NCBI GenBank assembly: GCA_963969595.1
Contig: OZ018417.1
Coordinates: 12,650,501-12,714,500 of the forward strand
Direction: 5' to 3'
Source: Neckera pumila
Lineage: Eukaryota; Streptophyta; Bryopsida; Hypnales; Neckeraceae
Length of the DNA: 64,000 bases
Each line of letters begins with the position of its first letter. Position 1 is the stretch's first letter. A program made the translations under genes and the position numbers. The notes below the pieces were generated by a model. That model ran no database searches and was not told the DNA's origin. It was given only the letters and a program-made list of their open reading frames with translations. Below, piece by piece: positions 35,216 through 47,327 of the stretch.

Positions 35216-36701
35216 ACACCAAGAAGCCGGGTCAATTCTCCTTTAAGCCAATTGCACAAAATTTCAGCCCCTTTTGGGCTGGAGGCCGGCCTCAACTTCC
35301 CATTAGAATAAGATTATAATGGGGGCTAATTTTCCCATATGTAAAGGCCTTAACCCCTAAAGGACCAACATGCGTTTTTTGGCTGTATAGAAATTTTGGG
35401 CAGGTACGTGTAACTAGAGATATCCATATTTGAGGTTGAAATTTTAATAGAAGGTGGGGGCGAGGAATATCTTCATGTGTACCAAGTTTCATGACATTTC
35501 AAAATACGAGGCAAAAGTTGTGACCTAATATGTTACTTTTTTTCGTAACCGGGCAGTTTGGGCAGATCAAAATAAATCGTTTTTTCCGGAATTTTTTTTT
35601 TGAAATTGGTTCTCTACATTTATATATACTTAAAAAGCTTTGAATCACTCCATTTCAATCAATGAGTCAAAAGTTATGAGGTTTTTTGGTTTGCGGGCAG
35701 TTATGGATTCTCTACTCTAAAAAATCCTTTAGAGTCGTTTATTTAACTCAATTTTCAATATTTTTGGAAAAAAATAAAATCCTAGGATGTAGATTGATTA
35801 TTACAACATTACAACCGTTGGGATTGGCATTTTTAAATTCCATGATTAAATTTTTAACAATTTAGTATTTTGAGTCATTTTCTACTTCTTTCTACTTACT
35901 ATTTTTTTCCTATATGTTGTATAATTCCAAATGATGTGAAATTTTTCATGCATATAGACAACTTGTTTAGGAAACTGAATTCAAAGAAGCACCACCTTTA
36001 TCGGCATTTTTTCATTGAAAAGTGAGCTTGCAAAGTGCAGCTGCCCGGTTTTCGCAGGTCTTGAAAAAATGGTTTTCTAAGTCTTTGAATGCTTATATCT
36101 TATGATCCACACGGTGGAATTTTCTGAAATTTTTACCACATGTTTTCAAAATATCATACTACAAGATCCTACGGTTACATGTGTCAAAAATTGTTTTTTT
36201 CCAAAAATTTGGTAGTTGTATTAGAAATGGCAGTTTTGGAGCGTTTTTGGTGATTACATAGTCATGAAACTTTAGGGGTTAAGGCCAAGAAGCCAAGCCG
36301 ATTCAATAAAACCTACAAAAGAAAGAGAGAGGGGCTGAAATTTTCAGGGCCACTTTACACCTAGAGGCTGGTCCTAATCTCCATGAGGTCGATTGCACAA
36401 AATCCAACGGTAATGATTAGTTGAAAAAAACAGTTTTTTATTAAAACGATTTTTTTAATTGAAATCTGACATTGGCCCCAAAGCCAAGAATTGGCCCTCC
36501 CATTTTTGGTGCACCCAATTCAGCGAACTCAGGCCATGTCAGATCATGTCTTTTTTGAATAAAAAATTCAATTCACCAAATTGGCCCAGCCTCTTGGTGT
36601 AAAGGGGTTGGGGCTGATTTGAGCCTTTTGTCCAATTAGAAGTCAGGATTCTTAGCCTCTGACACAGGAAATTGGCCCGGCCTCTTGGTGTAAAGCGGCC
36701 C
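35216..36701 (-). mobile_element. Harbinger/Tourist-like element A3 carrying a piggyBac-like insertion
   Basis: Ends GGGCCGCTTTACACCAAGAA and the complement of CTTGGTGTAAAGCGGCCC, with TTA on both sides (35213-35215 and 36702-36704). It is the inverted sister of A1 (3986-4551). Removing the insertion 35354-36278 and one TTAA leaves 557 bp, against 566 bp for A1. The junction GGCC-TTAA...TTAA-GGCC is the occupied form of the GGCCTTAAGGCC site seen in A1. Confidence 0.85.
35354..36278 (+). mobile_element. piggyBac-like MITE X (P8) with a proven TTAA duplication
   Basis: Ends CCCCTAAAGGACC and AACTTTAGGGG, with TTAA at 35350-35353 and 36279-36282; 925 bp. It lies within A3, whose empty sister A1 has a single TTAA at this point. 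Full X layout: GGGCAGGTACGTGT, CTTTGAATCACTCCATTTC, GGGATTGGCATTTTT, GTGCAGCTGCCCG, TCCTACGGTTACATGTGTC, GGCAGTTTTGGAGCGTTTTT. No protein coded. Confidence 0.9.
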
Positions 36702-37050
36702 TTAATCTTTTTGCAGCCCGTGCAAACGCAGACAGACTGAGGTGTCCGCCTCTGCCCTGGCTGCACCTCCCCTCCTGGCCCATGCTGATTCAGAATGGAA
36801 TTTGACTGATATTTCATGTTTGTAACAAAGTAAAGGTATGGCCACACCTGGTCTTAGCACTCATTCTTTGCTGCAATGGTACGTGACTTTTCCATTGTTC
36901 TCTCGTACTAGCCAAACTTAGGTGGTTGTAGAGCTGGCAAGGGTTGCGAGTGGTGTTAACTGGAGAAAAGTTTGGGATTGTACACAGCTCTCCAAAATTG
37001 CAGATTATTATTACGTAAGATTCAATCTTTTTGATTTTGTAGATTCTTAA

Positions 37051-37968
37051 CCCCTAAAGGACCATCGTCCCTTCGGGGGACAAATGCGTTTTTGGGCAGG
37101 TACCTACGGGCTGAAATTTTCTTCTGATTTTTTGAAACTTTTTTTGGAGGTAGAAAAGCTGATTAGCTTCATGGGAATATAATTCTTTTCCCAATCGGTG
37201 CTCAGGAACAAAAGTTATGACCAAATAAGCTCAAAACAGGGGACAGCGGGCAGCAAAAAAAATTTGCAATTTTTTTTTTTCTTTTAAGTATTTTTTTTCT
37301 CATAGATTATATTTTTTTCTATCTAGAAAGCTTTGATTCATTTCATTTGGATTTTGTATGAGAAAGTTATGGACATTCTTGTTTTTTGGGCAGTTAGAGC
37401 ATCTTTTCGAAAAAAATACTTGTAGGATTCATTCTGAATGCAATTTTTCAAATTTTTCAGATTTTTTTTTTTGCATGGTTTAGTTTACTTGCTAGAACAA
37501 TCTCACCATTGGGATTAGTGCATTTTAATCTCACCTAAAATATATAAGTATTTTAGATTTTCATTTTATCTTGTACCTACTTCTACTTAACAATTTTTGT
37601 AATAATGAAAATTAAGTTTTTTTGAAACTTTTTTTTTTGGCTAGATTCTCAACTCAATTTTCCAGTATAAAAATTAAAAGCTCAAAACTCTGTAGTGCAA
37701 AAAAATAAAGTTAAAAATGTTCAAAGTCAAAAAATCTAATCCCACAATGTGCTAAAAAACTTGTTTTTTTCACTTTAAACGCAGATATCTTGCAATTCGT
37801 GTGGTCAAAAATTCTGAAATTTTTTCCACACACTCTCATAGTAGTTAGGTGTAAGATCCTACGGTTAGATGTGGAAAAAAAACATTTTTCAAATTTTTTT
37901 ACTCTTTGCTACAGAAATGACAGTTTTGAGTGTTTTTTGGCAGAAAAAAGGCCTTGGTCCTTTAGGGG
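37051..37968 (+). mobile_element. piggyBac-like MITE, subfamily Y (P9)
   Basis: The left end CCCCTAAAGGACC follows TTAA (37047-37050). The right end GTCCTTTAGGGG precedes TAAA, one base off TTAA. Length 918 bp. A short GTCCCTTCGGGGGAC inverted repeat lies at about 37068-37082, just inside the left end. The interior matches 16261-17160 and, inverted, 7863-8807. Non-coding. Confidence 0.75.
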
Positions 37969-38581
37969 TAAAGCACTAACAACGGTCTTTCATAATGCAA
38001 CTGAAGGAGATGTGAGCAACCATGTAACAATGCAGGTGTTGCAGGCGCCTCGAACAGCATGTGATTGATAATCATTGATTTTTTCCCCTAAATAGGGTCA
38101 TAGTGATAGGCGTTTGTTTGTTTCCCCTATAGCTTTTCAACTATGATTTCACCAAAAACGCTCTAAAATTACATTTTTAAATATAAGTACCAAATTTTAG
38201 AAAAAAAAACATTTTTGGACACATGTAACCATAGGATCTTGTAGTACGTTGGTTTGAGAAGATGTAGAAAAAAATTCAGAATTTTTCACCGTATAGATTG
38301 CAAGATATTAGCGTTTGAATTGACAACCCCCTTTGGGGGGCCCTGCAAAAAAACCTGGCAGCTGCACTTCACAAGGTCACATTTGTATGAAAACTTGTCC
38401 AAAATGGTGGTTACTCTTTGGATTCATTCTTCAAGGCAAGTTGGCTACATGCTTGAAAAATTTCAGATCATTTGGAATTGTTCAACATATAGAAAAAAAT
38501 AGTAAGTAGAAAGAAGTAGAGAATGATTCAAACCACTAATGTTAAGAATTAAATTATGAATTGAAAAATGCCAATCCCAAT

Positions 38582-40468
38582 CACTATAAGAAACCCGTGT
38601 TTTTTTTTATCTTTGGATTTTGCATGTTGATGTCCTGGCTGGTGTCTTGAAATGTCTACGTGGACATCCAAAAAATCGCGTTGCTCAAGACTCGAGTTTG
38701 ACATCAGGTTTGACATCGGATATCAACATGCTGGGGAACCTAATGTCCAAAAAAAATGGGTCAATGGGGTCCTCAAAGGCTGCCATGTGGTTGCCACCTA
38801 AGCGCCACATGTGCACGGGCAGCCACGTAGGAAATTTTTTCATCCATTTTTACCATGACGTGGCATCTGAGGTGGCATGTGACGTGGCAGCGGGAAGTGA
38901 CGTGGCATCCAGCAAGGATGACGTGGCATACCACGTCAACATATTTTTTGTTGTCTAAGAATTTTCTTACTATCTTTGAAGATGTCAACATAGACATCTA
39001 TACGTTTTCTGAGACATCAACTCAGACGTCCAGACGTTTTCATAGATGTATTTTGAAACATCACATTAGACGTCCAAATTTCTTGTGACATCAATGTAAA
39101 CATCTACTTTTCATCATGAATACCTTTGGCAATGTTTGGTATGATCTAGGAGAACAAAATAATGTCACATTAAACATTTATGGAATGGAATGGACTATTT
39201 AGCATGGTGTTAATATGGACAATCTCACATGTCTTATATGATGTCCCTCATGCATGTCATAATGTCCAATATAACATGTCATACACAATACATTATACAT
39301 CATATACCATACATAATACGCCGTACAAAATACATTATAATTGGCAATTATGTCACATGGCTTCAAAAGTCACTTGATGTGAATTTATGGAGGGAAAAAG
39401 ACGAGCTCTTTATACAAGTGAAGTGGTAGAGGGGAAGACAAACTATATGAGACATTGAAAACACTGGATTTAAATTTTGGTGGAGCAGCACACAGACGTC
39501 TAGTAGGATGTTTTTTGCATGTCTCAAAGGCCGCTCTGATGACGTCTCTATAGATGTTATACCAACTATGACTATGTTTTTTAAAACATCTAGAAGTCTA
39601 TAAAAACATACAAGAAAACATCTCAATGTTTTATAAGATGTCTTTAGTAACATCTCTACGTCTACTTAGACATCTCCAATACAAGTGTAGAAAACGCAAA
39701 GATGGGCTTTTTATACAAGTGGAGTGGTAGAGGGGAAGACAAACTCTATGGGACATTGAAAACACTGGATTTAAATTTTGGTAGAGTAGCATATAGACGT
39801 CCAATAGGATGTTTTTTGTATGTCTCAAAGGCCTCTCTAATGATGTCTCCATAGATGATATACCAATTGTGACTATGTTTTCTAAAACATCTAGAAGTCT
39901 ACAAAAATGTCCAAGAAAACATCTCAACGTTTTATAAGATGTCTCTAGTGACATCTCTACGTCTACTTAGACATCTCCAAAATAAGTGTAGAAAACGCAA
40001 AGAGACAGCCCCACTATGCTGATGTGGCATGCCACATCAGCATAATTTTATGCCACGTCAACTAATTTACACGTGACATGTCATCTTATTTTCTCCAAAA
40101 GCTGCCCAAAGGCTGCCCAATCCCGTTTTTTTAACTTTGGTCAAACTTTTATCCAAGAAAAAAGTGATTTTCAAAAAATTACCCTCCTTGAAATTTTTCC
40201 CCCAAAGCTGACATGGCCATCCATGTTTTTGCGGATGCCTTGTTGGACATCAATGAGTTCTTAAAAATGTCATAAAAAATCTCAATGTCTTTGGTAACAC
40301 CAACTGGTTCCATTCAAATTTTCCACAGTCATCTGGAACATCCTTGGAAATTTACCCTAAACTGCAATCCTCTTCTTTAACGTCTTGATGTCTCAGCGGA
40401 CATAGTATGTTAGGCCTTGGACATTGCATGTTTTTGGCAGATATAAAAAACACGGGTTTCTTATAGTG
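38582..40468. mobile_element. Non-autonomous CACTA (EnSpm/CMC) element
   Basis: Perfect inverted ends: CACTATAAGAAACCCGTG at 38582-38599 and its complement at 40451-40468. A 3 bp target duplication AAT lies on both sides (38579-38581 and 40469-40471). The length is 1887 bp. The interior is packed with GACATC/GATGTC and GACGTC-like motifs, probably the subterminal transposase-binding repeats typical of this superfamily, and holds a two-unit 301 bp tandem repeat. No transposase (TnpD/TnpA-like) frame is present, so it depends on an autonomous partner. The clean ends suggest it is among the youngest insertions in the window. Confidence 0.9.
39397..40002 (+). repeat. Two-unit 301 bp tandem repeat inside the CACTA element
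   Basis: Units start near 39397 and 39698; TATACAAGTG recurs at 39411 and 39712, and GAAAACGCAA at 39690 and 39991. Both units keep GGTAGAGGGGAAGACAAACT and AAAACATCTAGAAGTCTA. Frames of about 100 codons on the minus strand in each unit are similar to each other only because the DNA is duplicated. Confidence 0.85.
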
Positions 40469-40939
40469 AATGGTTGTAATCTTGCAATAAACAATCTACA
40501 TCCAAGATTTTTTTTAATTTTTTTTTAAATACTAAAAATTGAGTTATATAAAGGACTTCAAAGTTTGTTTTAGAGTAGAGACTCCATAACTACCTGCAAA
40601 CTAAACTCCTTATAACTTCATTTCATTGATCAAAATGAAATGATTCAAAGCTTTCCATATGTATATAAATCTAGAGAACCAATTTCAAATATTTATTTCT
40701 TAAAAAAGTAATTGCTTTAGAATTTTTTGAGATACCCAAAGATCAACGAAAATTACATATCATACCATAACTTTTTAGCCATGTAGTCAAAAGTTATGAA
40801 AATTGTTGTGCCTTAAAGCGCTCCTTGGGCATATGTTATGTGAAAATTTCAAAGAAAAAAAATAAAATTTCATTTGTAGTGAGCTGCCCCAAATCACCAT
40901 GTTGCCAAAAAAATCATTTGGTCCTTTAGAGGTTAATTT

Positions 40940-43035
40940 GGGATTATATGCAAGCACTCAACACCAAAATTATTGTAGTTTACGCAAAGAGTTTTTCCCT
41001 AAGTCCGAATGATTGATAACTTAAGATGATCCTAATTATGCCAAACTAATATCGAACCAATTCTAAACAAATGTTTCCATGAAACTTGCACCTTTCCATC
41101 TTTGGCAGAGGTATTATGATTTATAACCATTATTACCAAATGCCAAATGCAAACAGGCCTTAAGGTAACTACCGTATACCTAATTTCAACTCCTTTCTAA
41201 AATTGATCCCACTTATTATTCTTGCCTAAAGTGTGCTTTCACTATTTTTGAACGCCTTTTGACCACCAATAAGAACCTCCAAAAGGGTTTTCAATAGTCA
41301 ATTGAGTTTCCAGGGTGTATATTGAGGATGATGAGTAAGCTTGCAATATTCAATGTAAGACTCAAATTTTGGAGGGAACGAACAAAGTTTTTATCCCTAG
41401 TGTGTAAAGGTGCGGAGTCGGGGAGTTTAGACTCTTGAAACTAGGCCTAGTGTGGCCAACTTAGCGAGCAATTGTATGGATGCTTAAAGTTTTTGTTGGC
41501 GCATGTTGATTTTGTTTCAACAATTAAGGTAGTCAGAGTGTCCATAAAGCATCCTCATAATTATTAGTCTTCCTATTGGAAGGGCTACACCTCTTGAAAC
41601 ATTTCTTTGTAAACTTTCCTTGAAAGACAACATGGAAGGAACATTGATCCCATTTTCATTCATCTTGGGGGAGTCTTGGAGAAATTGTTATGAATTTTGA
41701 AATGGAAATTTTGATCTATGAAAGCATTCTAAAATCTTTCCAACTCTAAAATGCAAAAATATAATTGCATTGAAGAATACAATATCACCTAATATAATAG
41801 ATTTGAATATGAGACATTTTTAAACTCTAAGGCAATTTAGACCACAAAATGTGAATATGTGTAATATGAAAGTGTAATAAAGAAAAATAATTTAGTAATG
41901 AATTTAACAAAAGAAGTTAAAATTAAGAAATTAAGAAATTTGTGCATTTGTAGATTATTTGTTTTGAATCTAAAGTACTTATTTAAAATGACTCCAACAT
42001 TTGTTATCAAATGGTAGTTGTCATATCTTATTAAATCACAATTATAATCCAAATAAATGTACTATATAAATGCCCTTATAAATAGACACCTTTAATTCAA
42101 AAAGATTGTGGGAGAAAAAAATAATTTCAATTGCTAAATATAAATTAAAACAATTTGTACTAATTGTATAATAGGACAAATATCTTTAAATCTATTCAAA
42201 GTGAATGCAAGAACATTTCAAAAACCAAAAGATCAATAGATGTAGTAAATGGCATCTCAAGTCTTGAATTCATTAAGAGTCTTCCAATTCCTTTCAAATT
42301 ATATATATATGCATCATACTACTAAAATCATAACTCCCTCTGTAATATCAGAAATGCTACCATTATTAATAGGGGCTCATGCTTGCTATGCTACGTATTC
42401 ATTGTATCACATATTAGTAAAATTTTGATATATTTGAATAAAACGCATGATAATGATTTCAATAAGTCTTTGAAATAATTAACTTTAATATTTTGTAAAA
42501 ATATTTTCAATCATGCATACATAAAAATAATATTTTCACACAATGTTATATTACAAAAATAGAATAGTAGTTTGCAATCACCTTTGTATTATCACTTTTA
42601 TAGCTTTTATGAATTCAAAATTCTGCTGCTACTACCAAATGATTTGAGAAATTTATTCAATTGAAGCAATTTTGGATTTCACAACAATTAAGTTGTTCAT
42701 GAAGTTTTTGAAATTTACAATTTTTTCTTTTTCAATTCACCAAGTTTTTGGATTGCCATTGCTGGTAACAACTGAATCAACTTTTGAAATCAATGCATTA
42801 CAAGAAATGTGTATCTTTTATAGTATTCACCATTGCATATATTTCATTCATCATTCAATAAATTTCTATTGTACATTTCAATATATGCTTACTTATAAAC
42901 AAATTATACAAAGATTTTAGTAATTTTTATTTGAAGATTTATTGCAAAAATTTTGTTCAGCATTTTATCTAATACATAAAAATTCTAATCAAATTCTAAT
43001 GATGAATGCATAGCATAGCAAGCGCCAACCGCTAG

Positions 43036-43038
<3 letters not shown>
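40940..43038. other. AT-rich intergenic DNA
   Basis: No gene supported. 41280-41690 is somewhat richer in G/C than the rest and may be a decayed retroelement, but I recognised no domain. Confidence 0.4.

Positions 43039-43039
<1 letters not shown>

Positions 43040-43114
<75 letters not shown>
43040..43114. repeat. (AT)n microsatellite
   Basis: About 37 uninterrupted AT units. Confidence 0.95.
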
Positions 43115-43118
<4 letters not shown>

Positions 43119-43845
43119 AAAGCGTATGTATGTCAAATGTTTACAATACTAATGGGGTGCGTCCTCAATGATGTTCAATAACATGCAATAAAATGTTGAA
43201 GTCATTGTGATTCAAAAAAGAAGCATTCACAATTTTTTCCATGATATTGAAAACTAGTCAAACAATTGAGCCTATAGCGGTGGTTAGACTTGAAATTCAC
43301 TTATTTCCAAATTGTAATTTTTTTAGCTTCAAATATTTTAGGATTGTAGTGTATACAGGATATTACAACATTTGAATTTGCTTATTTGGATTTGTTCACT
43401 CATTTTCAAAATATGGCACATGAGTGAAATTGAACAAAATATAAATTCAATTTCTGGAGTTTGTGTATATAAATTTTGCATAGAATAGTTTTGAAATCTA
43501 TATTGTATAATTATTTGAAAACTAAGATAAGAATCTTTCAAATTATAGATATATGAAATTAGACTTTTTTTGTGTACATTAGCTTGAGAAAGGATGAGAA
43601 TATTATCCAAAATGGATTGATTGGACAACTTAGGATTAAAGTGTGTTTTTAATTCACCTTTTTAAACATTGAATAAGAATTTAGAAACAATTTCCTAGCT
43701 CAAAACATTTTTTAGTAAATTTAAAGAATAATACGGAGTACAAGTTACATCTACCTTTTTTGTATATATTTTTTGAACTCCTATAGAATATATTATGAGT
43801 TTGAATTTGACAATGTACCCAAAAGTGGTTGCACACACATTGGGA

Positions 43846-43873
43846 AGCCCCCCTCTCCCCCCCCCCCTCCCCG
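43846..43873. repeat. C-rich homopolymer tract
   Basis: Runs of C broken by single T or G residues; low complexity. Confidence 0.8.
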
Positions 43874-43989
43874 GCTGAGAAAAAAAAGAAACCATTGATT
43901 GTACAAAAATATAAGTTGAAACCCCCTGCCTCCCATTGATGAGCCGCTGATATCGCCTAAGAGACGGTTGGGCGGTTCTCCTGCAGATG

Positions 43990-45010
43990 TGTCTTCATGA
44001 TTGGAGCCCCATTTGTCTTCCTCTTCCTCTTCCTGGTCGGAGCCCCTCGTCTCTCTTCTTCTTTGTCTTCAAAAAGAGTTGAACAACCTTAAGTTGAAAT
44101 ACCCCGTGTTGCCAATAAAATAGCCGTCGATGTAGAGCTGCATGGGAAAAAAGTGAACAGTTAATGAAGCCACCCGGATTCAAATAGGGTTTGGAGAGTT
44201 TCGGCAATCTGGGGTGTACCTGTTGTTTTGAATGCATCTCAGGGAGTTTTGTTGAATTTTTTGCACATAGTGGAATGTAGGGTTTCAAAAAGGTGAGCAA
44301 TTGGGAAGCTTCTGCCTCGGAGAGTTCACAATTTTGACTTGATCAAGACCTAGACATCACCTTTGCTGACGTTGCTTTGGACGTTGGATCTTGAAATGAG
44401 AATCATTGGCATGTTCATGTAGGCGTTGTTGAGAGTTTAGGTGCCTGGCGTGTGGACATGGGCCGCGTGAGAATTCATGTGGAGGTTGGGTTTGGACTTG
44501 GATGGTATGATTTGAAGATTTGTCGCGTTTTCTTGTTTTTGGAATTTTGTACTTGGGATCCTTAATTTATAGAAATAGAGCTTGGAAATCCAACCAATTT
44601 CAGCAAAAGGTGCAGATTCTTGTTGTTTGTCAATATGCTTCCTTATGTGTTTGCGTTACTGTTTAATGCTCAAATTTTGGTGTGTACATTGTGTACATGA
44701 TGCTTAGTGTGCTTAGTGTTGCCGTTTAGGTTTAGGTTTTGGTAATGTACAGAGTGTAAAGCTGTCAGAAGTACTCCTGGCTTGATCCAGCCATCTTGTT
44801 TGTAAATTGCTACCTAGTATGTGAATTTTGTTGCATGCTTGCTTTTGTCAATGAACTGTGAATTGAAGAAGTTTCTTTTGCAGGGTGGTCATGTTGCAAA
44901 GCAAATGGTGACACCAAATGCATTGGCTAGAATCCAAAGTCACTTTAAGCTATCAGGTTCTGACTTATCGGTTTTGTTTGCAAGCTCCGAATCTGCAAAA
45001 TGAAGGTGAC
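43990..45010 (+). other. GC-richer patch with a possible terminal exon
   Basis: This patch differs in composition from the AT-rich surroundings. At its right end, a good acceptor (TTTCTTTTGCAG, ending 44883) precedes an open stretch 44884-45003 of 39 residues starting GGHVAKQMVTPN and ending at TGA. I do not recognise the protein and could not find upstream exons; a donor-like AAGGTGAGC occurs near 44290. It may be a captured or decayed gene fragment, or a non-coding transcript. Confidence 0.3.
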
Positions 45011-45874
45011 TTGTGCTTCTTGAGGATCTGCTTTGTTTGAATCCATGCAATATATTTTGTGCATTCTTTGAGAAGTATCATTTTGTCTACACACACAGGT
45101 CGTACATTCTTAGGTGGAGAAAGAAAATAAAATTAATGTCTCCTTATAGTAGCAATTATGCTCAAAGGTTGGAATAAGCAAGCAGAAGCTAGCAGCAATT
45201 TGGCTTCTGACAAATAAACAAGTTGCTTTATTGCGGGAATTCAATAAATTAGTTTTTACCATTTGAACTTTTTTTCCCAACAAACAGTTTTATGTGTATT
45301 CCTTTGGGAATTTTGCAATCTACAAGCTTGACATTCAATACATAAATGCCTTCTATATCCTTCTGCAAAAGCTTAACAATGAATGGGATAATGCCACGTA
45401 TATTCTTTTTAAAAATGCTTGTCTTTGAAAATGTACATTCTCTTACAATCAACTCAAAAGAGGTAGTAACTGCCTACCCGCAATTTTAATTTATTATGAG
45501 TTTGAATTTGACATAATTTAGTGTTCTAGAAGCATTTCTTCTTTAAAATGCTCACCATAGATCCATTTAAACCTAATGATGTAATCTTTTGTGAAAAGAC
45601 AAATTTAGAACAAGTATAGATTTAGAGCATTCTACCTTAACTCTCAATTTTTGTCTAATGTCGACATATATATAAATATATATATATACTCTAAACACTA
45701 AATGCATGTATATATAAACTTTATATTTTGTATTTTATATACCTTTATAAAGAAAGTCACACTCGTAATAAAAACATGGTTTTATTGATGATAACCAAAT
45801 TTGAGCTTAAAACTACAACAAATCACTTAGTTTCAAGATTTTTCAAACCTTTGCATAAAATTCCCATACAACTT
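45010..45874. other. AT-rich intergenic DNA
   Basis: No supported gene. It contains a short imperfect TA repeat at about 45664-45690. Confidence 0.5.
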
Positions 45875-46525
45875 TTAACCCCTAAAGTCCCGTATCTATG
45901 TTTTCATTGAAAATGTTCAAAAACTGCCAATTTTAAAACAATTACCCAATTTTTGAAAAAAAATAAATTTGACACATGTAACTGTAGGATCCTATAGTAT
46001 GCTGACTTGAAAACATGTGATAAAATTTCAGAAATTTCCACCATGTGGATTGCAAGATATAAGCATTCAAATTCCCGGAAATCATTTTCTTGGCCTTGCG
46101 AAAAATAAGGCAGCTTCACTTCACAAGCTCACCTTTCTATGAAAAAATGTCCAAAATAATGGTGCTTCTTTGAACTATTTTTCCTAGACAAGTTGGCTAC
46201 ATGCTTGAAAACTTTCACTTCATTTGGAATTGTCCAACATATAGGAAAAAAATAGTAAGCAAATAGTAGTTGAGAATGATTCAAAATACTAAATTGTCAA
46301 GAATTTAATTATAGAATTGAAAAATGCCAATCCCTATGGTTGCAATGTTGTAATAAACAATCTGCATCCTAGGATTTTATTTTTTTCAAAAAGTATTGAA
46401 AATTGAGTAAGATAAAGGACTTCAATGTTTATTTAAGAATAGAGAATCCATAACTGCTAGCAAACTAAAAATCTTCATAACTTTTCTCATTGATCAAAAT
46501 GGGATGATTCAAAGCTTTCCATGTA

Positions 46526-46888
46526 CATTAGAGAAAAAATCAGCCCTTGGAAGGGCCGTTCCAAATTGACATGCCATGCTATTTCAAGCATGGCCTGTCC
46601 ACTTGGAAAAGTGCCCTTGGTGAGCAGTCAAAGTGTACGACTGCTCGCCAAAGCAGTTAGATTTTGCAATTTTATTTTTATTTTTATTTATTTATTAATA
46701 TTTATTTATAGATTATTATTATTATTATTTTATTTATTCAAAAGTCCGGGTTCTTGTGCCACTATCACAGTAGTTTCAGTTGCGCGGAAATAGAAGAAAA
46801 AATAAATTTTCAGCCCCTTAAAACAAAATTTTAGGGTACTAAAGGGGTCCATGGAGCAACCCTCTGGAGGGCTGATTTTTCTCTAATG
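46526..46888. mobile_element. CATTAG-ended MITE, family C, copy 2, nested in P11
   Basis: Ends CATTAGAGAAAAAATCAGCC and the complement of GGCTGATTTTTCTCTAATG are inverted partners; TA is on both sides (46524-46525 and 46889-46890). Length 363 bp. GGGTTCTTGTGCCA and TTGCGCGGAAATAG echo copy 1 at 3614-3940. Non-coding. Confidence 0.8.
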
Positions 46889-46890
46889 TA

Positions 46891-47327
46891 AGGTAAACCA
46901 GCCTGTTGTGGTCAAACTTTGGAGTCTACCCTCATGCCATTGCTGAAATTTTTCAATTTTTTCCCACACGAAGATAAGTGTGAGAGACAATGACATTTGA
47001 AATTGTATTTTTTGGACCAAGTATGAATTAGTTTTGAATTTTGGAAGTGATCAGCCCATAGGGATCTGTAGGCCACCTCATGACCAACAAAATCTGAATC
47101 CAATATGGTTATCTTCTTGTCTTATGCAGTCACAACATTTTCAAACATGGAAGACCTAAAAAATCAGTTTTTACAAAGAATTTTACACTGAAAAGTTGGA
47201 AGTACCTAATGAGGTCACTAATTACTCCATAACTACCATATAAGGCATTGATTGTGGTCTAAAGACCCTCAATGAGGTCATTAGGTGTCCATCATGGGCC
47301 ATTTGATCACAATGGGGTCTTTTATCT
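46891..47327. mobile_element. TA-flanked MITE, family G, copy 1, nested in P11
   Basis: Left end AGGTAAACCAGCCTGTTGTG and the complement of the right end (AGATAAAAGACCCCATTGTG) are inverted relatives. TA flanks at 46889-46890 (shared with the neighbouring family C element) and 47328-47329. Length 437 bp. It provides the empty counterpart of the insertion site of the family D copy in 48119-49025. Confidence 0.75.

Larger units (their letters stand above)
38124..40932 (-). mobile_element. piggyBac-like MITE X (P10) split by a CACTA element
   Basis: In this orientation the copy runs right end first: CCCCTATAG at 38124 (preceded by GTTT rather than TTAA), and CCTTTAGAGG before TTAA at 40933-40936. 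The X landmarks appear complemented (GGACACATGTAACCATAGGA, TGCACTTCACAAGG, TGCCAATCCCAAT). A CACTA element occupies 38582-40468. Removing it and its 3 bp duplication leaves 919 bp, equal to P11 without its inserts. Confidence 0.75.

Noticed and set aside
38620..39088. Frames rich in HVTW/DVA repeats as a repeat protein
   Set aside because: They come from repeated GACGTGGCA-type DNA motifs inside the CACTA element.
39363..39954. Two similar minus-strand frames of about 100 residues as a duplicated gene
   Set aside because: Their similarity is due to the 301 bp tandem repeat inside the CACTA element; there is no domain or upstream signal.
43040..43114. AT repeat as a replication origin or matrix attachment site
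   Set aside because: A simple dinucleotide microsatellite; nothing else supports such a role.
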